From QFOX01 sp044237845 (GTDB lineage Bacteria > Pseudomonadota > Alphaproteobacteria > Rickettsiales > UBA3002), in the NCBI GenBank assembly GCA_044237845.1, contig JBIIEL010000031.1, forward strand, positions 1 to 24,569: DNA of 24,569 bases. The letters run 5' to 3'. This document shows positions 6,151-13,478 of this stretch, in pieces. Position 1 is the first letter of the stretch; each line of letters starts with the position of its first letter. The notes beneath the pieces were generated by a model that was not told where the DNA came from, ran no database searches, and worked only from the letters and a program-made list of their open reading frames with translations. The position numbers and the translations under genes are program-made.

Positions 6151-8873
6151 TATGCCTCCGTGGATGTTGCCGCGTCTTCCGCCTCTTCATCCCCCGCGGC
6201 TTCTTCCACCACCATACCCGCTTTGATGCGCACGGCGGAGATGACTTTCTCCTTATCGTCCGTCCGGAAGGTGATGACGCCCTGGCTGGTGCGGCCGCAG
6301 ACGCGGATATCCGTCACCGGCGTCCGGATGAGCGTGCCCTTGTCCGTCATCAGCATGATCTGATCGCCATTTTCGACGGGGAAGCTACCGACCACATTGC
6401 CGTTTTTCTTGCTGATGCCGATGCCGGTGACACCCGAGCCGCCACGGTTGGTGACACGGTATTCAAACGCACTGGTGCGTTTGCCATACCCTTTTTCGGT
6501 GATGGTGAGGATCATTTCCTCAGCCGCCGCCATCTCGGCGATTTTGTCTTCCGTCAGCGTGATGTCGGACAGATCAAGCGCTTCGCCATCTGCCTCCTCA
6601 AGCCCTGCCGCGCGGCGACGCGCCGAAGCCACTTTGCGGTATTGCTCGCGCTCTTCCGCCGTGGCGCGGATGCCGTGGAGGATCGAGATCGACACGACTT
6701 CGTCCTTGTCCGCGAGTTTCATGCCACGCACACCGTCCGACGTGCGGGATTTGAACACGCGCACCGCATCTACCGGGAAGCGCATGGCTTTCCCCTCGCG
6801 GCTGGCGAGGAGGACATGGTCCTCTTCATTACAGGTTTTCACACCCACGAGCTTATCGCCCTCATCCAAACGAATCGCGATTTTGCCGTTGCTTTGTACG
6901 GATTTGAAATCCTCGAGATCATTCCGGCGCACATTACCCTTCGCCGTCGCGAAGAAGATGTTGAGTTTATCCCAGTCTTCCTCGTTCTCCGGCAGCGGCA
7001 TGAAGGTCTCGATCGTCTCACCAGCCTTGAGGGGGAAGATGTTGACCAGTGCCTTCCCGCGCGCCTGAGGCGTGCTAAGTGGCAGGCGATACACTTTCAT
7101 TTTATAGACCTGCCCGGTGGAGCTGAAGAACAGCACCGGCGTGTGGGTGCTCGTAACGAACACCTCGGTCGTTGCGTCTTCATCGCGCAGATCGATGCCG
7201 GAACGGCCTTTACCGCCGCGCTTCTGCGCACGATAGGTGGCCAGCGGCACGCGCTTGATGTAGCCGCCTGCAGTCACCATCACCACCATTTCCTCGCGCA
7301 TGATGAGCGATTCCATGTCGATCTCGGCTTCGGAATCCTGAATCTCGGTACGGCGCGGCACAGCGAATTGGTTGCGCACTTCGACCAGTTCCTCACGCAT
7401 CAGCGCGTAGAGCTTCTCGCGGCTGCCAAGGATTTCAAGGAAGGCTTTAATTTCGGTGGCTAAGCCCCCTAATTCACCGTCGATTTTCTCGCGCTCAAGG
7501 CCGGTGAGGCGTTGCAGACGCAGCTCCAGAATCGCGCGGGCTTGTGCTTCGGTGAATTGAATTTTGTCGTTATTCAGTATGTTGCCTGAATCTTCTACCA
7601 GATTAAGTAAAGCAACTACATCCGCCGCTTTCCACTCCCGGCGCATCAGTTCTTCCTTCGCGATGACGGGATCCGCCGAACCGCGGATAACCGCAATCAC
7701 CTCTTCGATATTGGCAACTGCAATCGCCAGACCAATCAACACATGCGCACGGTCGCGCGCTTTGTTGAGCAGGAATTGCGTGCGGCGCGAGATCACTTCC
7801 TCGCGGAAGCTGATAAACGAGGTGAGCACATGTTTCAGGTTCAGCAGTTGCGGACGCCCCTGATCGAGCGCGAGCATGTTGACGCCGAAGCTGGTTTGCA
7901 GCGGGGTGAATTGGTAGAGCTGGTTGAGCACCACCTCGCCCATTGCGTCCTTTTTAATTTCGACGACCACGCGCACGCCGGATTTATCCGACTCGTCGCG
8001 CAGGTCGCTGATGCCTTCGATTTTCTTTTCTTTCACCAGCTCGGCGATACGCTCCACCAGACGCGCCTTATTCACCTGATAGGGCACTTCGCTGATGATG
8101 ATTGCCTCGCGGCCTTTTTTATCGACCTCAACCTCCGCCTTACCGCGCATGACCACGCTGCCACGCCCCGTATGCATCGCCGAATGGCTGCCGGTGCGAC
8201 CGAGAATAATGCCGCCCGTTGGGAAATCCGGCGCGGGGCACAAGGTCATCAGTTCGTCGATTGTCGCCTCGGGGTTGTCGATGAGCATACAGGTTGCATC
8301 CACCACCTCACCGAGGTTATGCGGTGGAATGTTGGTCGCCATACCCACCGCGATACCGGAACCGCCATTGACGAGGATGTTGGGGAAGCGTGCGGGCAGC
8401 ACGGTTGGCTCGCGCTCCGCGCCGTCGTAGTTTTCCTGATAATTCACCGTGTCATATTCGATGTCGTTCAGCAGGGCGTGCGCAGCTTTGGAAAGGCGCG
8501 ACTCGGTATAACGCATCGCCGCCGCATTATCGCCGTCCATCGAACCGAAGTTCCCCTGACCATCCACCAGCATCAGGCTCATGCTGAAGGGCTGCGCCAT
8601 GCGCACCAACGCGTCGTAAATCGCACTGTCGCCATGCGGGTGGTATTTACCCATCACGTCCCCGACGATACGCGCCGATTTTTTATAGGGCTTGTTATAT
8701 TCCACCCCCAGCTCCAGCATGCCGAAGAGAATGCGGCGATGCACCGGCTTGAGCCCGTCGCGCACATCCGGAATCGCGCGGCTGACGATCACGCTCATCG
8801 CGTAATCGAGATAGCTTTTGCGCATTTCTTCTTCGATGGAGATGTTAAGAATTTCGGCGGTGTTGCTGGTCAT
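6150..8873 (-). CDS. gyrA: DNA gyrase subunit A
   Basis: GyrA is the DNA-breaking subunit of gyrase, which introduces negative supercoils with GyrB and ATP. The 907-residue protein has the N-terminal winged-helix/tower domain and a C-terminal beta-pinwheel. The catalytic tyrosine is Tyr122 in AAAMRYTE. The quinolone region HPHGDSAIYDALVRMAQ keeps Ser83 and Asp87, in E. coli numbering with no offset, so no classic target resistance mutation is seen. The GyrA box QKRGGKG at residues 550-556 marks it as gyrase rather than topoisomerase IV ParC. An acidic tail (EEAAGDEEAEDAATSTEA) ends the protein. The start is the ATG at 8873, giving the standard MTSNTAEILNISIEEEM opening. It heads the minus-strand operon. 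A DnaA-box 9-mer lies 83 bases upstream. Confidence 0.98.
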   Translation of the reverse strand: MTSNTAEILNISIEEEMRKSYLDYAMSVIVSRAIPDVRDGLKPVHRRILFGMLELGVEYNKPYKKSARIVGDVMGKYHPHGDSAIYDALVRMAQPFSMSLMLVDGQGNFGSMDGDNAAAMRYTESRLSKAAHALLNDIEYDTVNYQENYDGAEREPTVLPARFPNILVNGGSGIAVGMATNIPPHNLGEVVDATCMLIDNPEATIDELMTLCPAPDFPTGGIILGRTGSHSAMHTGRGSVVMRGKAEVEVDKKGREAIIISEVPYQVNKARLVERIAELVKEKKIEGISDLRDESDKSGVRVVVEIKKDAMGEVVLNQLYQFTPLQTSFGVNMLALDQGRPQLLNLKHVLTSFISFREEVISRRTQFLLNKARDRAHVLIGLAIAVANIEEVIAVIRGSADPVIAKEELMRREWKAADVVALLNLVEDSGNILNNDKIQFTEAQARAILELRLQRLTGLEREKIDGELGGLATEIKAFLEILGSREKLYALMREELVEVRNQFAVPRRTEIQDSEAEIDMESLIMREEMVVMVTAGGYIKRVPLATYRAQKRGGKGRSGIDLRDEDATTEVFVTSTHTPVLFFSSTGQVYKMKVYRLPLSTPQARGKALVNIFPLKAGETIETFMPLPENEEDWDKLNIFFATAKGNVRRNDLEDFKSVQSNGKIAIRLDEGDKLVGVKTCNEEDHVLLASREGKAMRFPVDAVRVFKSRTSDGVRGMKLADKDEVVSISILHGIRATAEEREQYRKVASARRRAAGLEEADGEALDLSDITLTEDKIAEMAAAEEMILTITEKGYGKRTSAFEYRVTNRGGSGVTGIGISKKNGNVVGSFPVENGDQIMLMTDKGTLIRTPVTDIRVCGRTSQGVITFRTDDKEKVISAVRIKAGMVVEEAAGDEEAEDAATSTEA

Positions 8874-8955
8874 GATGCGAGCCTGAACGAGAGGGTGAAT
8901 TGGTTTCCCTAGCGTTCTAAAGGCTACGCCCCCCTAAAACAAGCCAAACCCGCAG

Positions 8956-8964
8956 TTATCCACA
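8956..8964 (+). promoter_or_regulatory. Perfect DnaA-box 9-mer upstream of gyrA
   Basis: TTATCCACA, the consensus high-affinity DnaA box, lies in the 113-base gap between gyrA (start 8873) and the orphan gene ending at 8987. There is only one perfect copy, with no AT-rich unwinding region or cluster of further boxes, so this is not an origin. A regulatory role for DnaA at gyrA is possible but unproven, and a single 9-mer can arise by chance. Confidence 0.4.
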
Positions 8965-8986
8965 GGTTGGGGGCATGTTAAGCAAA

Positions 8987-9418
8987 TTATCCGAGGATGG
9001 ATTTGACGATAGTGCTGAAGGTCAGATCTTTGGTGCTGGCCGGCGTAAAACCGTTCTTGAGCGCTTCTGTGGTCTTCCCCATATCGAGGAAAGCATATTG
9101 CTGCGAGCTAAAAATATTGAAATTATTCGGTGCAGCCTGCTCTTGCGCCATCTGATAGGCAACGCCCGCCATCTCTGGGGGGATGCCAAGACTGGCGAGT
9201 TCACGCTGAAGCAACGCATTATCAGTAGCCTTAGAGCCAAGATGTTTGACTAAAGCCGTAACCTTGCGCTGCACCTCTTCTAAATCCTTTGCTCCGAAGG
9301 TACTGGTGCGGTTTTCATGCGCCTGATGAATGGCTGACAACTCGCGATTAAGACCCTGCCCCGTGGGCGTGGCATCGCTACCGATAGGCCGTTTTGGACT
9401 GTCATTGTTATCTACCAT
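8987..9418 (-). CDS. Orphan soluble protein of unknown function
   Basis: I do not recognise this protein. The frame can start at an ATG at 9418, giving 143 residues (MVDNNDSPKRPIG...), or at a GTG two codons earlier (9424); neither has a clear Shine-Dalgarno site, and I prefer the ATG. There is no signal peptide or membrane segment. The N-terminus is polar and likely disordered; residues 25-75 look helical (KDLEEVQRKVTALVKHLG), and the C-terminal part has mixed aromatic stretches (NNFNIFSSQQYAFLDMG) ending in FSTIVKSILG. It lies on the same strand as gyrA, 113 bases upstream, with no terminator seen between them, so read-through is possible. A tandem 11-bp PhoB-type site lies 33-50 bases upstream. 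Confidence 0.7.
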   Translation of the reverse strand: MVDNNDSPKRPIGSDATPTGQGLNRELSAIHQAHENRTSTFGAKDLEEVQRKVTALVKHLGSKATDNALLQRELASLGIPPEMAGVAYQMAQEQAAPNNFNIFSSQQYAFLDMGKTTEALKNGFTPASTKDLTFSTIVKSILG

Positions 9419-9450
9419 TCGCACATACTAACATATTTTCGTTAATAATG

Positions 9451-9470
9451 TGTGAAGATTGGATGACAAT
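9451..9470 (-). promoter_or_regulatory. Pho-box-like tandem 11-bp site upstream of the 9418 gene
   Basis: On the plus strand TGTGAAG at 9451-9457 is followed 11 bp later by GATGACA at 9462-9468. Read toward the gene on the minus strand this is TGTCATC then CTTCACA, two PhoB-type half-sites with the diagnostic 11-bp period. The 12-mer TGTGAAGATTGG here also occurs exactly in the equivalent site upstream of the orphan gene at 16168, which argues against chance. Confidence 0.5.
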
Positions 9471-9517
9471 AACAAATCCCGCGACTTTTGCCCGCGCAAG
9501 TGATGCTCAAAGCGCGC

Positions 9518-10270
9518 TTACGCTGCTTGTGCCGCCTGCGATTTCAACAGTTCTGCCTGAAGTGCCTGAGTAAAGGCCGTGTCAAGCTTAAGTGCCGCCG
9601 CAAGCTGGCTTAAATAAGCTTGTTCTGCCGCACATTGGCTATCGCATACCAGCAATGCCGCCAGGTAAACCTCTGCCGCCTCTTCCGGTGTTTTCGTGCC
9701 TGCTGCGATCTGTTGTACGTCTTGTACATTTGCCATTTCGGTCATCAGGAAAGATTTCTCGGCCGAATCCACCCCGTTTTGCTCCAAATGACCGAGAATG
9801 CGCTGCGTTTCATCCGCATCGACCTTGCCGTCTGCTTTGGCGGCACCAATCATCGCGCGGATGACGGAAAGCGCCAGCTCATTGGTTTGCGTCGGCGCCG
9901 GCAAAGCCGCCACTGGGGCCGCTGTACTTGCCTGTGCGTTGGCAATCAGCGATTTAAAATTGCCCGCGAGCGCCTTGCCTTGCGTCACCATATCGCCAGC
10001 ACCTTGCTTCACGGCATCGACAACACTTGCCGAACCGCCCGCTGCCTTATTACTTTGATAAGCATTATAGCTCTTGTACGCGAGCGTCCCAAGAAGCGCG
10101 AGCCCACCCAGCTTTGCTGCCCCCTCTACTGTGTCTTTACTGACCAGTTGACTGGCCAGACCGCCCGCAAGCAGCCCGCCTGCGAACTGTTTTGTGGCCA
10201 TACCACCAAGCATTTTACCAACAAGACCGTTCGCATTGAGGTCGGAAAGCAAGGATTTAGGGTCAAGCAT
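9518..10270 (-). CDS. DUF533/TerB-like (YebE-type) protein
   Basis: This is a 250-residue protein in two parts. Residues 1-120 are Gly/Ala-rich with hydrophobic helical stretches (KMLGGMATKQFAGGLLAGGL and AAKLGGLALLGTLAYKSYNAY), which suggest membrane association. Residues 130-245 carry the DUF533 core with the TerB-like alpha-helical fold: VIRAMIGAAKADGKVDADETQRIL has the characteristic acidic AADG..D..E motif, a repeat of which is seen in many tellurite-resistance B relatives and may bind a divalent cation. A single CDSQC motif lies near residue 210. GGAG sits 6 bases before the ATG. It lies 63 bases after argG on the same strand. The biological role of the family is not established; stress-linked envelope function is only a guess. 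Confidence 0.8.
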   Translation of the reverse strand: MLDPKSLLSDLNANGLVGKMLGGMATKQFAGGLLAGGLASQLVSKDTVEGAAKLGGLALLGTLAYKSYNAYQSNKAAGGSASVVDAVKQGAGDMVTQGKALAGNFKSLIANAQASTAAPVAALPAPTQTNELALSVIRAMIGAAKADGKVDADETQRILGHLEQNGVDSAEKSFLMTEMANVQDVQQIAAGTKTPEEAAEVYLAALLVCDSQCAAEQAYLSQLAAALKLDTAFTQALQAELLKSQAAQAA

Positions 10271-10333
10271 ATACGTCTCCTGAAAGTTGAATATCCGAGA
10301 TATAAGGTCGAGTATTTTGAATTACAAGACCAC

Positions 10334-11536
10334 CTAGTAACAATTCAGAAGACGCAGCCGTAGGGCATTCAGCTTAATGAACCCCTCCGCGTCGCGCTGG
10401 TTATAGACCGAATCGGCCTCGAAGGTCACATGCTGCATGGAATAGAGAGACTGCGGCGATTTACGCCCGACCACGCTTGCTGTGCCTTTATAAAGCTTCA
10501 GGCGCACCGTGCCGGTGACGTTTTCCTGCGACTTGTCGATCAGACTTTGCAGCATCTCGCGCTCAGGGCTGAACCAATATCCAAAATAAACCAGCTCAGC
10601 ATAGCGCGGCATCAGCTCTTCCTTGAGATGCATGGCGCCACGGTCGAGGGTAATAGACTCAATCCCCCTGTGGGCAACATGCAGAATGGTGCCGCCCGGA
10701 GTTTCGTACACGCCGCGCGATTTCATGCCCACATAACGGTTCTCGACAAGATCGAGCCGCCCAATTCCATGCTTACCGCCGAGTTCGTTTAATTTCGCGA
10801 GCAACGAGGCAGGCGAAAGCTTCTGGCCGTTGACCGCCACGGCGTCGCCCCGCTCAAACTCCACTTCGATATATTCCGGTGTCTTCGGCGCGTCCTCAGG
10901 GTTCACGGTGAGGCGGAACATGCTGCTGTCTGGCTCCACCCAGGGGTCTTCGAGCGCTTTACCCTCGTAAGAAATATGTAGCAGGTTGGCGTCCATACTA
11001 AAGGGCGCCTCACCCATTTTATCCTTCGCGACGGGGATCTGATGCGCCTGCGCGTATTCGATCATCTGCGTGCGGCTGTTCAGCGTCCATTCGCGCCACG
11101 GCGCAATCACGTGGATATCCGGCTTCAGCGCGTAGTAAGAAAGCTCGAAGCGTACCTGGTCGTTCCCTTTGCCCGTCGCGCCGTGACACACTGCATCTGC
11201 CCCGACTTGCCGCGCGATCTCGATCTGCCGTTTGGCGATGAGCGGACGGGCGATGGAGGTGCCGAGCAGGTAAACCCCCTCGTAAAGCGCGTTGGCGCGG
11301 AACATAGGGAACACGTAATCGCGCACGAATTCCTCGCGCAGGTCGTCGATGAAGATTTCCCTCACGCCCATCAGCTCTGCCTTGGCGCGTGCGGGCTCCA
11401 GCTCCTCACCCTGCCCGAGATCGGCGGTAAACGTCACCACCTCGCAGCCATAGGTCTCCTTCAGCCATTTGAGGATGATGGAGGTATCCAGCCCGCCTGA
11501 ATAGGCGAGAACGACTTTGTTGATTTTTTTGCTCAT
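10334..11536 (-). CDS. argG: Argininosuccinate synthase
   Basis: ArgG condenses citrulline and aspartate with ATP to argininosuccinate, AMP and PPi in arginine synthesis (cytosol). The 400-residue length is standard. The P-loop-like ATP motif AYSGGLDTSIILKWL opens the protein, followed by TADLGQGEELEPARAKA, GTSIARPLIAKRQ, CHGATGKGNDQVRFE, the citrulline-site region SYEGKALEDPW, and GIGRLDLVENRYVGMKSRGVYETPGGTIL. A GGGG stretch lies about 6 bases before the ATG. It is divergent from ppa, the soluble pyrophosphatase that removes its PPi product, across a 123-base shared promoter region. I see no ARG-box that I could defend. Confidence 0.97.
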   Translation of the reverse strand: MSKKINKVVLAYSGGLDTSIILKWLKETYGCEVVTFTADLGQGEELEPARAKAELMGVREIFIDDLREEFVRDYVFPMFRANALYEGVYLLGTSIARPLIAKRQIEIARQVGADAVCHGATGKGNDQVRFELSYYALKPDIHVIAPWREWTLNSRTQMIEYAQAHQIPVAKDKMGEAPFSMDANLLHISYEGKALEDPWVEPDSSMFRLTVNPEDAPKTPEYIEVEFERGDAVAVNGQKLSPASLLAKLNELGGKHGIGRLDLVENRYVGMKSRGVYETPGGTILHVAHRGIESITLDRGAMHLKEELMPRYAELVYFGYWFSPEREMLQSLIDKSQENVTGTVRLKLYKGTASVVGRKSPQSLYSMQHVTFEADSVYNQRDAEGFIKLNALRLRLLNCY

Positions 11537-11600
11537 GCGCGGCCCCTATTATTATCCATCCGCATTACGACAGCTTGCTGTGCGCTGCAACAATTATCAC

Positions 11601-11628
11601 TTGCCTGCGCGCATGGCTTCGCTACATA
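11601..11628 (+). promoter_or_regulatory. Putative ppa promoter
   Basis: TTGCCT (11601-11606) and TACATA (11623-11628) with a 16-base spacer resemble a sigma-70 promoter pointing at ppa, about 31 bases upstream of its ATG. The match is moderate and no start site is known. Confidence 0.35.
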
Positions 11629-11659
11629 GAGCGCTCACGCAGAAGGAAGCTTAACACCC

Positions 11660-12196
11660 ATGGATATTACCAAAATCAGCATCGGCCAGAACCCGCCGGA
11701 GGATGTCAACGTCATCATCGAAGTGCCGATGGGCAGCGAGCCAATCAAATACGAGCTCGACAAAGACTCCGGTGCGATTTTTGTTGATCGCTTCCTGCAT
11801 ACGGCGATGACTTACCCATGCAATTACGGCTTTATTCCGCACACGCTCTCCGCCGATGGCGACCCGGTGGATGTGCTGGTGGTGGGCCGCCGCCCGCTGA
11901 TGCCTGGCTGCGTGGTCGGCGCGCGCCCCGTGGGTGTGCTGCTGATGGAAGACGACAAAGGCGCGGATGAGAAAATCCTCTGCGTGCCCTCGCACCGCCT
12001 GCACCCGTTCTATGACGACGTGGAGGAATATACCGACCTGCCGCCTATTCTCATCGAGCAGATTTACCATTTCTTCGAGCACTATAAAGACCTCGAAAAA
12101 GGCAAATGGGTAAAAGTGAAAGGCTGGGCTGGCCGCGACAAGGCCCGCGAGCTGATTCTGGCGGGGATTCAGAATGCGAAAAAGAAAGCAGCTTAG
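11660..12196 (+). CDS. ppa: Soluble family I inorganic pyrophosphatase
   Basis: Ppa hydrolyses PPi to two phosphates, pulling biosynthetic reactions forward in the cytosol with Mg2+. At 178 residues it matches the hexameric bacterial type. Metal and substrate ligands are visible: EVPMGSEPIKYELDKDSGAI, YPCNYGFIPHTLSADGDPVDVLVV (the DxDPxD signature), the later EDDKGADEKI, and the C-terminal HYKDLEKGKWVKVKGW. An AAGGAA stretch lies about 11 bases before the ATG. It is divergent from argG and lies about 1.3 kb from the membrane pyrophosphatase hppA, with the orphan caspase-like gene between. Confidence 0.97.
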   Translation: MDITKISIGQNPPEDVNVIIEVPMGSEPIKYELDKDSGAIFVDRFLHTAMTYPCNYGFIPHTLSADGDPVDVLVVGRRPLMPGCVVGARPVGVLLMEDDKGADEKILCVPSHRLHPFYDDVEEYTDLPPILIEQIYHFFEHYKDLEKGKWVKVKGWAGRDKARELILAGIQNAKKKAA

Positions 12197-12217
12197 CAGT
12201 TTATTAAGCGTCTGTCT

Positions 12218-12241
12218 AAAAAAGGGTAGCAAAAAAACCCT
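12218..12241 (-). terminator. Probable intrinsic terminator of the 13310 gene
   Basis: On the minus strand AGGGT (12241-12237) pairs with ACCCT (12227-12223) around a 9-base loop and is followed by six T residues. It begins just past the stop of the caspase-like gene. The stem is only 5 bp, so strength is uncertain. No T-tract follows on the plus strand, so it is a weak terminator for ppa. Confidence 0.45.
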
Positions 12242-12242
12242 A

Positions 12243-13310
12243 CTAATAACCGGGCCCATTGCGAGCTGGAGGAGAGCTTACAGGCGTAGGCAGAGGGAAC
12301 GGCTTATAGTTTGGCGGCACAGATATATATTCATATCCACCGGACATATTTACCAATAATATATTTTTTCCATCTTTCATGGAAATAGCCGCAACAGGCT
12401 CTGAGTTTTTATAATCTTTAGAATATTCTACTGCCATTTCACTGCTCATATCTACTCTGAGGCGGCGGCTTAAATCTGCGACAGTTTCTTTTTCTTCCTT
12501 ACTCATACGATGTATAGTGAATTTCCCAAACTTAGTTATCTGTCCATCTGAATCGACGATTAATGCCTTATTGCCATCACGGTTAACAAGTACTTCGATC
12601 TCTGAGTCCGAAGCATCTATTTTTGCAATATGTGCTCTTAGTGACTCTTTATCTTGGAACGGCCACATCAGTATGCTTGCATAAGGATGCATAATTGTAC
12701 GCACTTCTTCTACAATAGCCTGCGTTTGAGCGGTCACACCCTCCTGCTGAGTACGACCGATATGATACCCCACCCAAGAATCATCATCTTGATGCAAACT
12801 TAGTGGATTGAATCGGGCATCTAGTTTATCACGTATTACCTCTCCTTTTGGAGTGAATTGAACATACCGGCCAAAGACAGTTGATCCCGTTGTCGAAGTA
12901 CTGCCCACCATTTCCATTTTGTGGGTTTGCGCATAATCACGCATGTACTTAATGATAGCGCTTGGAAAATTAGAAAATACGCTGCAACCGGAAAAAACGA
13001 CCCTTTCAGCTACTTTACAATGAAGTTCTTTTTCAGCGCGTTCAATTGCTAAACAAACTGTACCTACGTTTATATCCGCCATTCCCCAATTATCATTTCC
13101 ATGACCGCCGAGCACGATTTCATGAATCGTGCCATATTTCATGACATGCTCACAAAGTTGATTATAAATTTTTTCTGTGCCATCTTTCTCGGTTCTATCC
13201 GCAAGATGATAGACAGTGGGATCGCTTACCGTTGACGCACCCCAAGTACCAATTTTTCGCTGTATACCCGGCGGGTATAACGTAATAACGACATGCTTGG
13301 AATCCGGCAT
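12243..13310 (-). CDS. Orphan protein with caspase-clan-like His/Cys arrangement
   Basis: I cannot name this 355-residue protein, but its N-terminal half has a recognisable layout: a hydrophobic strand ending in His-Gly (EIVLGGHGND, His70), then 39 residues later a hydrophobic strand ending in Gly-Cys (ERVVFSGCSVFS, Cys109). Strand-HG followed by strand-xC is the catalytic signature of clan CD cysteine peptidases (caspases, CHAT, gingipain-like) and of DUF4347. Residues 190-310 are mixed alpha/beta without a match, and the C-terminus is Pro-rich (PFPLPTPVSSPPARNGPGY). No signal peptide or membrane segment is seen. It is clearly AT-richer than ppa and hppA on either side, which suggests horizontal gain. 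GGAG lies 12 bases before the ATG. Peptidase activity is inference. Confidence 0.75.
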   Translation of the reverse strand: MPDSKHVVITLYPPGIQRKIGTWGASTVSDPTVYHLADRTEKDGTEKIYNQLCEHVMKYGTIHEIVLGGHGNDNWGMADINVGTVCLAIERAEKELHCKVAERVVFSGCSVFSNFPSAIIKYMRDYAQTHKMEMVGSTSTTGSTVFGRYVQFTPKGEVIRDKLDARFNPLSLHQDDDSWVGYHIGRTQQEGVTAQTQAIVEEVRTIMHPYASILMWPFQDKESLRAHIAKIDASDSEIEVLVNRDGNKALIVDSDGQITKFGKFTIHRMSKEEKETVADLSRRLRVDMSSEMAVEYSKDYKNSEPVAAISMKDGKNILLVNMSGGYEYISVPPNYKPFPLPTPVSSPPARNGPGY

Positions 13311-13344
13311 ACGCTATTCTTGCTCCACTCAATTTTTCTGTTTT

Positions 13345-13373
13345 ACAATAGAATGGTAGCATATAAAAGTTAA
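13345..13373 (-). promoter_or_regulatory. Putative promoter of the 13310 gene
   Basis: On the minus strand TTAACT (13373-13368) and TATTGT (13350-13345) are separated by 17 bases, each 4 of 6 to the sigma-70 consensus. It lies about 35 bases before the caspase-like start. No tandem TGTCACA site is seen here, unlike the other orphans. Confidence 0.4.
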
Positions 13374-13478
13374 TTATTGATGAATTCGGCCATTACCGCA
13401 CCTAAATATTCACTTGCAATCAAACCATAATCACGTTTTATGCACCCCGTTATTCACTTCACACGAGGTTTACTCCCC

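Noticed and set aside
8610..8640. Quinolone-resistance mutation in gyrA
   Set aside because: Ser83 and Asp87 are both the sensitive residues.
7743..8912. A 389-codon open frame on the plus strand
   Set aside because: It is the antisense of gyrA; composition is His/Arg-rich with no recognisable domain, as expected of a shadow frame in a GC-rich gene.
8940..8990. Replication origin next to gyrA
   Set aside because: Only one DnaA box, no AT-rich unwinding element and no origin-linked genes.
13311..13478. Tandem 11-bp site upstream of the caspase-like gene
   Set aside because: I looked for it and found none; that gene seems outside the proposed regulon.
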